Assembly: GCA_963682175.1 (NCBI GenBank)
Contig: OY821774.1
Coordinates: forward strand, 41,492,201-41,556,200
DNA length: 64,000 bases
Reading direction: 5' to 3'
Source: Triglochin maritima
Lineage: Eukaryota; Streptophyta; Magnoliopsida; Alismatales; Juncaginaceae
The position numbers were made by a program, and so were the translations under genes. Below, in pieces: positions 30,692 through 42,800 of this stretch. Positions within the stretch are counted from its first letter, which is position 1, and each line of letters starts with the position of its first letter. The notes beneath the pieces are model-generated. The model was not told the origin of the DNA. It saw nothing but the letters and a program-made list of their open reading frames with translations, and searched no databases.

Positions 30692-33455
30692 TAACATCTA
30701 AATCTAAATACGGAATTTGATGATTTAAGATCCGTTGGAAAGACGAGTGAAAGGAGTATATATTCGTTTCTCTTATGACTTGTCAAATTCTGATGATACG
30801 ATGGTGAAAAACATGTTTAAAGACATCGTATTTGGAAATTTGACAATCGACAAATCTTCAATAATTTGTGCATAACTCTATCCTCTAATATCCAAATAAG
30901 GTGATTCAAGACTCGTTACAGAGAATATTTTTAAAAGCAAAAATTTAATATTTTACATATTTCTATATTAGAAACCTAATAAGATCATAAAGGACGTGGA
31001 AGACTGCTGATTTGAGAGAACAGAAAACAAGCTAGGTCTTCCTTTTTCAAATGTGTGGGGGGGGGGGGGGATCGTTCGGCCAAATGAGTTGGGTCGTTGT
31101 ATTCATAACATCGACATTCAAATACGGAATTTGATGATTTGAAATGAGAACATATTCGTTTTTCTTACAACTTGCCAAATTTTGATGATACGATGGTGAA
31201 AAAGTGTCATGCTAGACATACCGTATTTGTTAACTTCACAAACGACAGATTATCAAAAATTTGTTCATAACTCTCTTCTCCGGTATCCAAATAATGTGAT
31301 TCAAGACTCATTACAAAGAAGATTATGAGAAGAAAAACTTTCATATTTTACATATTTCGAAATTAGAATCCTTATGTGCCCATAAATGGCGTGGAAGACT
31401 TACCAGTCCTGCTCGGGACACAAGTGTCTCCCACTCAGGACGCAAGTGTGTTGCTCATGACGCAAGTGTGTTGCTAATGACACAAGTGTGTCCCGCTCGA
31501 GACGCAATAGTCCTGTGTGACATACCACTTGTTTTATTCATAACATCCCCATCCAAATATGAAATTTGATGATTCTAGATCTGTTGGGAATACAATTGAA
31601 AGTAACACATACTGGTTTCTCTATGACTTGCTAAATTCCGATAATACAATGGTGAAAAATGTGTATCAAGATAGATCGTATTTGGAAACTAGACAATCAA
31701 CAGATCTTCAATAATTTGTACATAACTCTCTCCTCCAATATCCAAATAAGGTGATTCAAGACTCGTTACAAAAAGGATTTTGAGACCAAAACTTTCTTAT
31801 TTTACATATTTCCAAATTATAAAAGTAATGGGCTCATAAATAGCATGGAATATGAATGAGTCCCGCGCAGGACGCATCACTTGTTTTTTACTCATAATAT
31901 TCACATTCAGATATAGAATTTTATGATTCTATATCCATTGGAAACATATTTGTTTCTCTTACAACTTGCCAAATTTTGATGACACGAGGGTGAAAAACGT
32001 CTGTCAAACAAACCTTGTTTGGAAACTGGACAATCGACAAATCTTCAATAATTTGTACATAACTCTCTTTTCGAATATCCAAATAAGACGATTCAAGACT
32101 CATTACAAAGATGATTTTGAGACGCAAAATACTCATATTTAACATATTCCAAAATTAGCAACATAATGGGCCCATAAATGGCGTGGAAAACGCATTAGTC
32201 CCCCGCGGGATGCATCACTTGTTTTTTACTCATAGCACCCAAATCTACAATTTTATAATTACAGATACGTTAGAAAGATAATTGAAAGGAGGCACATATT
32301 AGTTTTTCTTACAACTTGCCAAATTCCAATGATATGATGGTGAAAAACGTATGTCAAGATATACCATATTTGGAAATTTGAAAATCAACAGATCAAGATC
32401 AGTAATAATTTATGCATAACTCTCTCATCTGATATCCAAATAAGGCACTTCAAGACTCGTTACAAAGAAATTTTTGAGAAGAAAACACTCAGATTTAATA
32501 TATTTCGAAATTAGAAAACTAATGGGCTCATGAATTACGTGGAAGATGAACCAGTCTCAGTCCCGCGAGGGACGCATCACTGGGTTTTCACTCATAACAT
32601 CCACGTCCAGATGTAATTTGATGATTCTAGATCCATTTGAAAGATAATTGAAAGGATCACAAATTAGTTTCATTTATGACTTGCCAAATTCTGATGATAC
32701 GAGGATGAAAAAAGTGTGTCAAAACAAAAAGTATTTGGAAACTGGAAAATCGGCAGATCATCAATAATTTAAATAAGTTAAAAGGAAAATTTTATAGAAC
32801 CACAATAAGACCTGTAATGCTATATGGTGTGGAATGTTGCGCCACTAAGAGACAACATATACAAAAGATGAGTGCATATGAAATGAGGATGTTAAGGTGG
32901 ATATGTGGTCACGCACGAATGGATCAGATTAGAAATGAAGACATTCGTGAGAGAGTCGGAGTTGTTCCAATAGAAGAGAAAGTTATACAACACAGACTAA
33001 GATGGTTTGGACATGTACAAAGAAGACCTATAGAGGTACCTATAAGAAGAGAAGTATTGAATCAGATCGAAGACACAAAAAGAGGAAGAGGTAGATCACG
33101 ATTAACTTGGGATGAAGCAGCTAAAAGAGATATAAAAGATTAAAATGTTCCTCGAGAATTGGCATTAGCTAGATAGAAACGTGTGGAAGAAGGTGATTCA
33201 CGTGATTGAGTCATGACTCTTTAGAGTTTTATTTCTAGCCTACCCAACAATTTTGGGATTAAAGGCTTTGTTGTTGTTGCATCAATAATTTGTGCATAAT
33301 TATCTCTTTCAATATTCAAATAACTTGATTCAGATTCTTTATAAAGAATATTGGAAGAAGTAAAATATTTATATTTAACAAATTTCCAAATTATGAAACT
33401 AATGGGCTCATAAAGGTCGTGTGAGATTACTAATTTGAGAGAACAAAAAACGCGT
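30688..33455. repeat. Tandem array, six units of about 340-435 bp
   Basis: Units open with (T/C)TCATAACAT or similar at 30688, 31102, 31537, 31891, 32229 and 32591. Each continues with AATTTGATGATT..AGATC.GTTGGAAAG, then ACTTGCCAAATT..GATGATACGATGGTGAAAAA, GGAAACT.GACAATC.ACAGATC.TCAATAATTTGT, CATAACTCTCTC, ATATCCAAATAAGGTGATTCAAGACTCGTTAC and GGGCTCATAAA. A GGGACGCA..AGTGTGT mini-repeat (31410-31510) and a run of 14 G (31057-31070) lie within. The last unit is split by the RTE LINE at 32771-33279. No coding sense was seen. Confidence 0.85.
32771..33279 (+). mobile_element. 5'-truncated RTE-type LINE with 12-bp target duplication
   Basis: Flanked by exact CATCAATAATTT copies (32759-32770 and 33280-33291). 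An open frame enters at the left edge (NKLKGKFYRTTIRPVMLYG) and runs to 33143: the C-terminal part of a plant RTE-clade reverse transcriptase, with MRMLRWICGHARMDQIRNED, RLRWFGHVQRRP and a stop after KRDIKD. A 130-bp 3' region follows, ending CTAGCCTACCCAAC..TTGGGATTAAAGGC and a (TTG)n tip, typical of the clade. The endonuclease and RT palm are lost by 5' truncation, as usual for LINE insertions. It was inserted after the tandem array formed. Confidence 0.9.
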
Positions 33456-33699
33456 TGTAATTTTTGACCAAGAAATAATGTTCTCTAATAAGCCCCTTCA
33501 AGCTAGACCATCATGTGAGCACAGTTTAATCTTCTCGAGAAGGAATTGAAAACGTACTCGCGTTAGCGATTTGGTCATGAGATCAACGATTTAGTCTTCA
33601 GAGTGAATGAATCGAACTTGAAGAGAAGGTCGTGATTCATTGTGCCTTTAAGATACCGAAGCAACAGTTTGGCACAATACCAATGTTGGTCAGTAGGAC

Positions 33700-33900
33700 T
33701 AGGGGTGAGCAAAATTCGGTTCGGTCTGGGTACCCGGACCGAACCCAATTTTTCGGTCCGGACCGAACCGGACCGAATTTTTTCGGTCCGGTCTTCGGTC
33801 CACAAAATTTTGGAAATTCGGTCTTCGGTCCGGACCTCACCGAAAATTTTAGGGGAAAATCCGGGTTTTGGACCGACACGGACCGGACCGAAAACGAGGT
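33700..33900. mobile_element. hAT-like MITE fragment rich in CGGTCC
   Basis: The left end TAGGGGTGAGCAAAATTCGG resembles the termini of the MITEs at 11236 and 39350, and the body is made of CGGTCCGGACCG-type repeats like the element at 58878. No inverted right end or target duplication was found, so the copy is incomplete. Confidence 0.6.
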
Positions 33901-34588
33901 TTCTCCTCCTTAAGCGACATCTTCGCTTGCAACGTCTCCTCCAAGACATCTTGTCTTTTCTTCTTCCTTCTTTGCTCATGTGCCTCCAACGAGCTAGCTA
34001 GATCATCAATAGTCATCTTCTCGAGGTCCTTTGATTCCTCGATTGCGCACACCACATTCTCGAAGTCCTCGGTGAGAGAACGCAACACCTTCTCCACCAC
34101 TCTTCCTTGGGGGCAGCGCCTCCCCATTTCTTTTTAACTTGTTTGCCACCATGCGAACTCTCATCACGAAATCGGCAACTCCTTCTGATTCTTTCATCTT
34201 TAATGCCTCAAACTCGCCTCGAAGCATTTGGAGGCGCACTTGCCTCACTCGATCAGCCCCCTTGTAGCTCCTTTCAAGAGTATCCCACGCCTCCTTTGAC
34301 GTCCTCGCTTCAGCGATCTTTTCAAAGCCACTCTCATCCACCGCTTGGAAGAGAAGGAAGAGAGCACTCTTATCTTTGGCTCTTCTCTCCTTTTGTGCTT
34401 TGATCTGTGCGACGGTTTCTTCTCCCGTCTCGGCCTCCTCCTCGAATCCGCTCTCCACAAGATCCCAAGCATCATGCGCACCCAGCAGCGCACGCATTTG
34501 GATACTCCAATTGTCGTAGTTGCCTTTCGACAATCGAGGCAACGACGCATGACCAAACGAGGTCATTCCCGAGCTTCCCATCAGACGA

Positions 34589-34601
34589 GGCTCTGATACC
34601 A
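34589..34601 (-). other. Primer-binding site of copia element 2
   Basis: On the minus strand TGGTATCAGAGCC, the initiator tRNA-Met complement, two bases from the LTR edge. Confidence 0.8.
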
Positions 34602-34603
34602 GA

Positions 34604-35276
34604 TGTTGGAGAACGGGAGGAGGACGGGGAGCTACTGATCAACCCACCACAGGAGAATGCCCGTCTCCTGGGCTACAGGAACCGCTGATTGGCGGTCTAA
34701 AAGGCGCACCTAGTGCGCTGCCTTAGACCGCCCTGATCACCATTCCTTTTGCCTTCTTTTGACACCACTAGATTCATTCTTGATCTATTCTACTGGGGGG
34801 CACGAAGGAAAGAAGGTGGCTCTCTCCTTGACACTCACAAAGCAAAAAAACGATTTTGCAATGCACACTCTTCTTCTTTTTTCTACTCACATACTCACTC
34901 TTTTCTCACACAATTTCGTAGCTCAACTTGTAAAGCTTGCAATATATTGTTGTTGTATTGTTGTTGTGTTACAAATGGTGAATTCTAGTGCTTTATATAG
35001 ACACTTACATGACCCTACAACTTCCAAATATAAAGACTACATAAACATGATCATTCAAGATCATTACACCCTCTACTTAAATTTCATACATAATTAGGAC
35101 AAAAATTACTCAAAAAATGAAAAGACTCTTGTCTCTTCCACTCCCTCAACCTTTTGTCTTCTCATGTGTTGACTCTTCACCCCCTTGATGAGTCATCATG
35201 CAATGATGATGTGGCGGGTGACTAGGACGCCACATAGGGTTAAGTCGCCACCTAGGATTAAGTTCAATTCTCAATA
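34604..35276 (-). mobile_element. 5' LTR of copia element 2
   Basis: On the plus strand it begins TGTTGGAGAAC (the minus-strand end GTTCTCCAACA) and its other edge is placed at TTCTCAATA (35268-35276), an imperfect inverse. A TATATAAAGC box on the minus strand near 34990-35000 fits an LTR promoter. The right edge is inferred from the terminal inversion only. No 3' LTR was found on the left side of the element. Confidence 0.65.
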
Positions 35277-36916
35277 ATATTAAGTGACATGAGGTCACCG
35301 GTTTGAATCTGCACATTTGTTTTTGCACCTTTCAAGAAAAACAAACACAAAAATTATCCTGACTTAAACTTACCATTACACTACTCTATGGAAATGATAG
35401 TACTCTCAAATTTATAAATATATAATAACAGTGTGTATTTCATGTACTTCCCTGTACACGACATATGATACATGAAAACAACACGAAATAATTTCGTGTA
35501 CTTGAAATACAACACGAATATGACAAGAAATACCAAATCTTTAAACCCAAATCCGATTATTTTGTGTCGTGTTCCGTGTCAAATTGATAGGTCTACATTA
35601 GAGCGTCGTTGCTGGTGCTTTTGTATTGTTTATATAGTAGACTCAAAGATTAGGTAGCCAAGTTCATTTAAAAAAAATCTCCAAAACGTGTTGCCAAGAA
35701 AATACCATTTCAGATAATTATTCACTCGAATTCTTTTCTGAAAAGAAAAATTATTTATAAAAAAAACAGAAAGCACCTTATACTCAACTCTCACTCTGTC
35801 AGTAAGTTATCACCTTCTGAGATAGAAGTTCACAAGCTTATCAACCATATAAGTTAAAATAACATAATAAACTAAAGAGAAGTAGGACTACATGGGCATG
35901 TATGTTTATGTTCCATTCTGTTCAAAACATGTCAACATGTTCTTGTATATATGTCGCCATTCCACCAAACTTTATCACCACCCACACAAAGACATGGACT
36001 AATTTAGATGGTTTAAAGCTATCCTTGGGCAAGCATAAGGTATTTTTAATACAAGTTGATTATTTATTTCCAAAGGCATCTTCAAAAATGGTTCCACTCT
36101 ATGTACTAGATGCGTTACTGTGACGATTTTCGCAGGAAGATGCTCGTTTTATATTCGCATGCTACGGAACTACAGATTAAATGAATTGAGTAAAGATAAT
36201 GACAATAAATGTTAGGTTATATTTCAGAATCAGTAGGACAACGTTAATGCTTAGAATAATCGTTTTTGCTAATGCTGACCGTATCAGTTCAAGAGTTTCA
36301 TAATTAGACAAGCTTTGATTATGATTTATTCTATTGTAAAAGTCAACAACAACTGACCTAAGCAACAGGCAAAATTAAATCTTAAGCAGCTTTCAGATTT
36401 AGCTCCATGCAACCAACCATCAATAATGTTTTATTACCTTTATTTAAATTATATATATATTGGACTATAACGCGAACATTAAAGTTCATTTCAATTTCAA
36501 TCAACAAACAATCATGCAAGAGCGAATTCCAAAGGTTTGTTTTGATGATCATTTTGGACCATCCCGATCTGTTTAAATGTAAAGATCTTAGTTTGAAGTC
36601 ATTCTGCTTCAACACAATCAACTTACATTAGCTTTTCCTTATTCCATTTGCTCATCCAAGAGCAAACAACCAAGTAATTAACTAAATCAGCATTATCAAC
36701 TGAAAACTTTACCTAGTCTTATACTCAAAACTCGTCTATAATATGATAGATAGTTTCCTTCAAGGAATCGATACTTTGCAATTTCGCATCGAAACAAACA
36801 CCTTATCATCAAGATAACGAGATTGATATCTAACTATTAAGCTACAAAAATAAGCGTTCGAAATCCGAACTGGCAGATTATTTTACAGTCAAAATTACAA
36901 TTCCTTCTGCTTCTTC
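35277..36916. other. Intergenic, no gene seen
   Basis: AT-rich with frames below 80 codons and no recognisable domain. It is the 3' side of the S40 gene. Confidence 0.5.
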
Positions 36917-37357
36917 TTACTCAAGAAATCCTGTTCTAGTATGAACAGCATTCCTGACCTTGGTTAGATCTCTTCCCTTGAGTGTCCTTCCAACACCTTC
37001 ACAAACAGAAAAAGAGCAAATCTGGCTTCTTGCAAGCTTCTTGGCAATCCACTCATGCGGTGGGCACCACTCCTCCTCCTCCTCATCATCCCAACTTGTG
37101 GAGCCTTTCTCGCAAACTTTAGACCACTCCGGTATGTTCACAGGAGCTGAGTTCTTAAACCCTCTATTCCCTCCACCACCAATATTGGCCTTAGAAATGA
37201 TCATGGATGCACCAGACATATGTTTGGAAGTGGAAGAAATGATTTCATGGGATCTCCTCTCATTGGAAGAACTTTCATCTTTCCACCTTATGACACCCCA
37301 CACCTCTTCTTCATCAAAATCCCCATCTAGCCTTCCAGAGCCACAACCACCACTCAT
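36917..37357 (-). CDS. Senescence regulator S40 family protein (DUF584)
   Basis: A 146-residue intronless frame from the ATG at 37357 ([20 protein letters not shown]); an in-frame TTG eight codons upstream is not a likely start. The N-terminus is acidic with a VWGVIRWK motif, and the middle is Ser/Asn-rich. The C-terminus carries the family signature: an acidic run DDEEEEEW, then [20 protein letters not shown], then [20 protein letters not shown] and a TGF near the end. S40-family proteins are small plant nuclear proteins associated with leaf senescence and stress (established for the family); no biochemical activity is assigned. Length and domain order are as expected and no break is seen. 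This is the best candidate for an ordinary functional gene here. Confidence 0.9.
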   Translation of the reverse strand: MSGGCGSGRLDGDFDEEEVWGVIRWKDESSSNERRSHEIISSTSKHMSGASMIISKANIGGGGNRGFKNSAPVNIPEWSKVCEKGSTSWDDEEEEEWCPPHEWIAKKLARSQICSFSVCEGVGRTLKGRDLTKVRNAVHTRTGFLE

Positions 37358-37520
37358 TTTCCAAATCCGATCCCTACCCAATTCTGGGATTCAAGTTTGG
37401 AGGCTAGAAAGAAATGAAAGAATGGATCTTGCCGTGGAGTCTTGATTGTTATGGTCTGGATTAGGGGGGTGAGTTGGGGGGTTGTGTGTTTTGAGAGTGG
37501 AGAGTGGTGTGGGAGTTGTT

Positions 37521-37552
37521 CCTTTATGGGGGATTTATGGAATTTTGATTGG
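37521..37552 (-). promoter_or_regulatory. Possible S40 core promoter
   Basis: On the minus strand a CCAATC box (37547-37552) is followed by CCATAAATC (about 37532-37540) and CCATAAAGG (about 37521-37529), roughly 170-195 bp before the ATG. These are weak matches, offered only as position clues. Confidence 0.25.
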
Positions 37553-37559
37553 ACAACAG

Positions 37560-39192
37560 TCCAATCCAGCTGATGAGGTCTATTTTTTGGAAGTTGGAAT
37601 TCAGACAGAGTTGTTTGGTGATTAGATCATTAGAATACTATTAGTATATCCTTTCAGTCTTTTCCCTCCATTTCTAGTGGATATGCTTTTATACCCCAAG
37701 GACATTCCAATTGGAAACAAAAGAGACATCACCATTAAGGGTGATAATGTGGACTGATCCAATCTGAAATTGTAAAAGAAACTAATTGAATTTTAGTGTT
37801 GAAAAATCATTTAGAATCATCAGCAATTCAATTTGTTGGTTGGAGCCAATTTGAAGTAGTTTATATGCCGTTAGAATTGATTTTAAATACATCTTTTGAT
37901 GTAACCAATTCCAATATAATTTTGTTAGGTTTGCAAATTTGTATAATTTAGTTACATTTGGTTAGAAAAGATACTCCAAACAACTTTTATTTTTCATTCA
38001 TCCACATAAGGCAGTATATAGGTATAAAATGACGATATCAATCTTTTCATCTCTGGAAAAGTGATCTTAGGTTTTCTTATGATGAAAACAACTAAGAGAA
38101 AATACATAACTTCACCCAACATTGTTATTTCTTCAAACCATCTCCCACAAAAATACAAAATCTAAGTTGATGTCTGTTGCTTTAGAACCAAACACATGGA
38201 AGCAATGATTAATTCCAGATGGATGGTGGTGTGGTGGAAAACCTTGGAAAATTGTGTTATTTTATGAAATGATTTGTTGATTTTTGTCTAGAGATTTTTT
38301 ATATTGAAAATTAATGAGCTATAGGTTTTTATTTACTTATTGAGTTTTTTTAATATTTTTTAAATAATTTGCTCGCCTGTAAATAGCCTGCATGACTCGC
38401 TTAATATACAGGTACAATCAGTCTTATGTTTCTGCATGAATTTTACCCATTGTATTACTCTGGCTATGAATTCGAGAAGCATATGATTGATATGCCCCAA
38501 CATGGACTAACTTAGTAATGTCGTAAGAAATTCAGTTATTTCAGCAACAAGTTTCAATAATTGAAAGTCTTGCTACTTCAAGTGCGACAAAAGGAATGAA
38601 ATCAAAACCAGAGCAGTGGTATATTTTATTCTACTAAAATTCAAAATATAACTATTTTTAAATGAAAAAGAGTGGATCCAATTCAACCACCAAGATATAA
38701 AATGGTTACTTGGTGGCAATATTTTTCCACTCTGTCGGCTCATGGTTTTTGATTGCCCATCAAAAGCATATCATCACTGTCCCACACTTTTTTTTCCGAG
38801 GGAAAGCAAGATTTGATTGATGACACAAAGTGAACCAATCTCACTGATGCAGCTCCACAATGACTTGGAGTGATAGGAATTGAATGTAGTGAGAGCCTCA
38901 TGATATAGCCAAATGATATTGGAAAGGACATCTTCTACTGAAATAGTGAATAGTTTTCTTCTTTCTATTTCTGTCAGAACTCAGCAAACTGTGGGCTGTT
39001 TCTGAATTCTGATGTGATTCTCTCCGATTTACCTAGAACCGAAGAAGGTAGATGAATCTAGAAACATCCACCCCTAAAACTCCATCTGGATCCTCTCGAA
39101 ATTGGGGTCAAAATTTTCAAATCTTAACCATTAATTTTAATATAATGGTCGTAATTTTATTATGTAATGTAATTATTATGATATTTGAGAAA
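37560..39192. other. 5' flank of the S40 gene, no other gene seen
   Basis: No coding motif. The stretch 39062-39192 resembles, in inverse orientation, 48185-48330 (shared TTACAATGTAATTATTATGATATTTG and an AACCATTA..TTT..AT.GAATGGT block), which suggests a small dispersed repeat at both places. Confidence 0.45.
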
Positions 39193-39349
39193 TAAGATAA
39201 AATAAATATACATGGAATAAAGAAGATAAAAGATTTGGAGGAGAATATTTGTAGTATTTCATCATCACCAAAAGTATTACAATGGTCTTACAATGATCTC
39301 CTATTTATAAGCTATAGGAGGCAAATGAAAGGGTGTATGTTACAAGAGT

Positions 39350-39836
39350 TAGGGGTGCACATGGGTCGGGTTGGGTCGGGTTTGGACCTCAACCCGACCC
39401 AACCCGAATCCGAACCCGAACCGGTTTAGGTTCAACCCAACTTGACCCGAAATTTTCGGGTTGGGTCGGGTTGGATCGGGTTGAACCCGAATTCAGAAAT
39501 TTTCTCCCAAACTTGGTCGGGTTCGGTCGACCGATGCTTAAACGGTCGACCGGTGGCTTGAACACCCGAAATTTTCAGATTGGAAACGGTCGACCGAGTG
39601 ATGTTCGGTCGACCGGTTTATTTGGGAAAAAATAAATAAAATAAAATTAAAAATTAAAAATCGGGTTCGGGTTGGGTTGGGTCAACCCGACCCCCTCAAC
39701 CCGAACCCGAACCCGACCCAAAAATTCGGGTTTTTGATTTTCCCAACCCGACCCGACCCGAACCCCTCCCCAACCCGACCCGACCAGTCGGGTTCGGGTT
39801 GGATTTCGGGTTGAACCCAACCCATGTGCACCCCTA
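39350..39836. mobile_element. hAT-type hairpin MITE nested in an LTR
   Basis: Termini TAGGGGTGCACATGGG and the inverse CCCATGTGCACCCCTA, with the exact 8-bp duplication ACAAGAGT on both sides (39342-39349 and 39837-39844). The intact LTR at 45205-45435 has ACAAGAGT once at the same place, i.e. the empty site. The arms consist of GGGTTGGGTCGGGTT and AACCCGACCC-type repeats. The centre (39525-39625) holds four GGTCGACCG motifs. No transposase. Confidence 0.95.
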
Positions 39837-42800
39837 ACAAGAGTAATGAAAATGTGAGAGGTTGATGGAGTTATGGGAGGAGAACGTGAAGGTGAAGCAT
39901 TCATGATGTTTCACAACACTCCCCTTTGGATCTTCACCTTTATACGTTAGGGATGCTGCCTCGTTAAAAACCTTATCAAGAAAACCCGATGGTATAAAAA
40001 CTTGATGAAGGAAAAAAGAGTGCAGCGCGTATGATTCTCCCCCTCACTTCAACATATATTCTTCAAACGACGAACACCAAATTTAAAGACAAGCTTCTTA
40101 AAGACTTCGGTGACCAAGGACTTTGTAAATAAATCTGCCAAATTCTCGTTCGATTGGATCTGATCAGTTGTCACTTGATTGATTTGCCTCATTAAAAACT
40201 TTGCCAAGTAAAAACTTGTGAGACAAAACTTGGTGAAGGAAAAAAAGAGTGCATCGTATAATTCTCCCCCTCAATTCAACATACATTTATAACACTCTCT
40301 TATATAATATGCGTTATGTTTATGTCTCGTTAAAAACATTGCTATAAAACCATGTGGGAAAAGTAGCTAAGGAAAATAGTGCATAACATACTCTAACAAA
40401 ATTACACAAGCTGCCTCATTAAAAACCTTAAACCAATAAAACCTTTTAGGACAAAAATTGGAAAAAGGGAAAAAGAGTGCAACTACAAGCCTTCCGGGCT
40501 TTATCTTTCAGGAATATCCGTCCTTCAGGGACCATAAATACAAATCCACTCCCCTTGATTCGTAGTTTATCAAACTTACGAATATATTTTACAGAGTTCT
40601 TAAATACAAAAGCGCATGAGGATTCAATAAACAAATACATGATAGTTTAACGGATTTAATTGACATTTACTATATTTCACTTAGATAATAAGATTGTGAA
40701 ATATGTTTGCGTAATTTTTCTCAAATAATATGTTGAGAGTAACATAAATTGTGGTAATTTTTGTAAAATATAAATATGTTACTTCAAAATATATTATTTA
40801 TTGACAATTTAAAGATGTCTCATAATTATATTGATGTCATAGCGATATGAGTGTAAGAATCCACAATTGATTCACCAACTTACATAAAGTTGTAATGACT
40901 TCACGTAATGACACCAAGATTTGTGATAATGATTGATGTGTATTGGACATGTAGGAAACATCACTAATACAAATCTTTGTCGTATGACTAGAAATTTGTA
41001 GATCCTTGAACGTCATATAAATATTTTCAGAAAAACATTTACTGTGAACATGATAAGGAACTTCATGTCCTATAAGATTTGGATCTTTGTCGATATACAA
41101 TAGATTTCCTTTGTTAATGTCCTTTCAAGATGAGCATTTAGTAGAATATTTTTCTTCAATATTCTCTTTCTACAATTGAATAATTGTACCAAATCTCTTC
41201 TGGAGAATGTTCGAACTTCAGGTCGAAAAACAATTGGTTTATCTCTAGTCATTTATTTAAAAACCCATCATTTAAATATTTCACAGTTTTCAAAAACTCT
41301 GTTGGAGGCCCTATGACATCAAGTCATATGCATATAATAAATAATAGTAAATTTTATTATTGGGTGAAACACAATGACGGCTATGATCAACTTCTTATCA
41401 TTCTTCGGGACGACTTTAATTGAAGAGGTTTATGCACATTCTTACTTGTTTCTTTATATAATGATCTTTGTATAGTGCATCTTTTGATTCTCGTTTATTA
41501 TATAATATACTTTGTCATTTTTGTCCTTCAGGGACTCTCATATAAGTATCAATATTAAGTGACTTATAAAATTTTGAAGTCACAACATATCTTATATGCA
41601 TATCATATTGATCATGTAACAGAACATATTATCAATATTACGAGGGAATGAGTAACATCTTGTTGGATGTTGGGTCCTGCGAATACATTTATATTACCTC
41701 TCGCTTTATAATGTATCACATTGTTATTGTGATTTCTATTTGTATCCTTCGGGGATATGATTTCAAAAATCAGGACTACAAGTCCAAATAGTATATTTAT
41801 TCAGCGAGTTTATTATATATTGTTCGCCTTCTTTTGTTTATATCAAATACGAATGCTTTATAATATCATAGGTTTTGGATCCAATTTTTCTCTTGATATA
41901 GCATGCTATTAAGAAGGCGAATGAATTGTCGACAATAATTTTAATAATTATTTAATATCTCTCGTATCAACATATATAGTTGATTGTAAGTTTTACGTCA
42001 ATAATAATCAAATCCTCATCGTTTCCCAAAATTTTAGGATTTGACCGTTCTGTATCCCCGTAATTTCATTAATCTTTTGTTTAGCAGCTGCATTTATTTT
42101 TACGGGTTTATATTCTTCAGGAATAACCTCTTCAGGAGGTGTAGTGAGAGTAACTAACTTTTATTTTATTTCCACAAATAATATATGTTATGGTCAACGC
42201 TTCTGGCATTTGTTGAGCTCAAATATATTTTATCATGTGGAGATCTTCACTTTATATTATGTGGTCTATGTCTAGTAATATAAGGCGTAGTCACACTTTT
42301 GTGATCAATACAAATGTATGACAATTACTTGCTAGATATTGCAAGATAATGATTTTATGAACTTGAGGTTCAATCATACTTGTATGTATATTCTCTTTTG
42401 AACTTCAGGTTCAATATAGTACATTTTCTTGACATTCTTTAAGCTTCTAGCTTCTCACCTAATGCCAGAAAATGTATATCATATATATATATATATGATT
42501 ATTGGATTGGACAATAAAACTTAGCCCTTTAGGAGCTTTAAATCGCACGAGAGAAACAATTTATTCATTATTGTACAAGTAAAGTAGGGAAGATTCATAA
42601 CATGATGTATATCAACCATAAAAATTAATGAATAATATTAGCAGGTATATATGCACATTAATGTATAATGTATAAATTTTAAGATCCCATAATGATCAAT
42701 ATTGAGAGATATTTTAAAAACAGAGGGGCTCTCATTTTATTGTGCAAATTAGTCGACAAATTTGACCTCATTTTAGTCGTGATAGAAGTCAACAAAATTA

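Larger units (their letters stand above)
33480..34603 (-). pseudogene. Collapsed Ty1/copia element 2: gag plus RNase H end
   Basis: Read on the minus strand: a tRNA-Met primer-binding site (34589-34601), then gag from the ATG at 34581, with LPRLSKGNYDNWSIQMRALL, TSKEAWDTLERSYKGADRVR and LKMKESEGVADFVMRVRMVANKL. A frameshift follows near 34115, after which gag continues as [20 protein letters not shown] and [20 protein letters not shown] to about 33905. A GC-rich hAT-like fragment (33700-33900) sits next. Beyond it are only the RNase H end pieces HWYCAKLLLRYLKGTMNH and VDLMTKSLTRVRFQFLLEK (about 33530-33690), followed by a purine tract AAGGGGC. Protease, integrase and RT are deleted. Confidence 0.85.

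Noticed and set aside
31057..31070. 14-G run as a possible G-quadruplex regulator
   Set aside because: A single homopolymer within a repeat array, not near a gene; probably a slippage tract.
31921..32145. 74-codon minus-strand frame in the tandem array
   Set aside because: The equivalent frame is broken in the other units of the array, so it is not conserved.
33575..33979. 134-codon frame crossing copia gag, a MITE fragment and RNase H
   Set aside because: A chance fusion across three unrelated mobile-element pieces.
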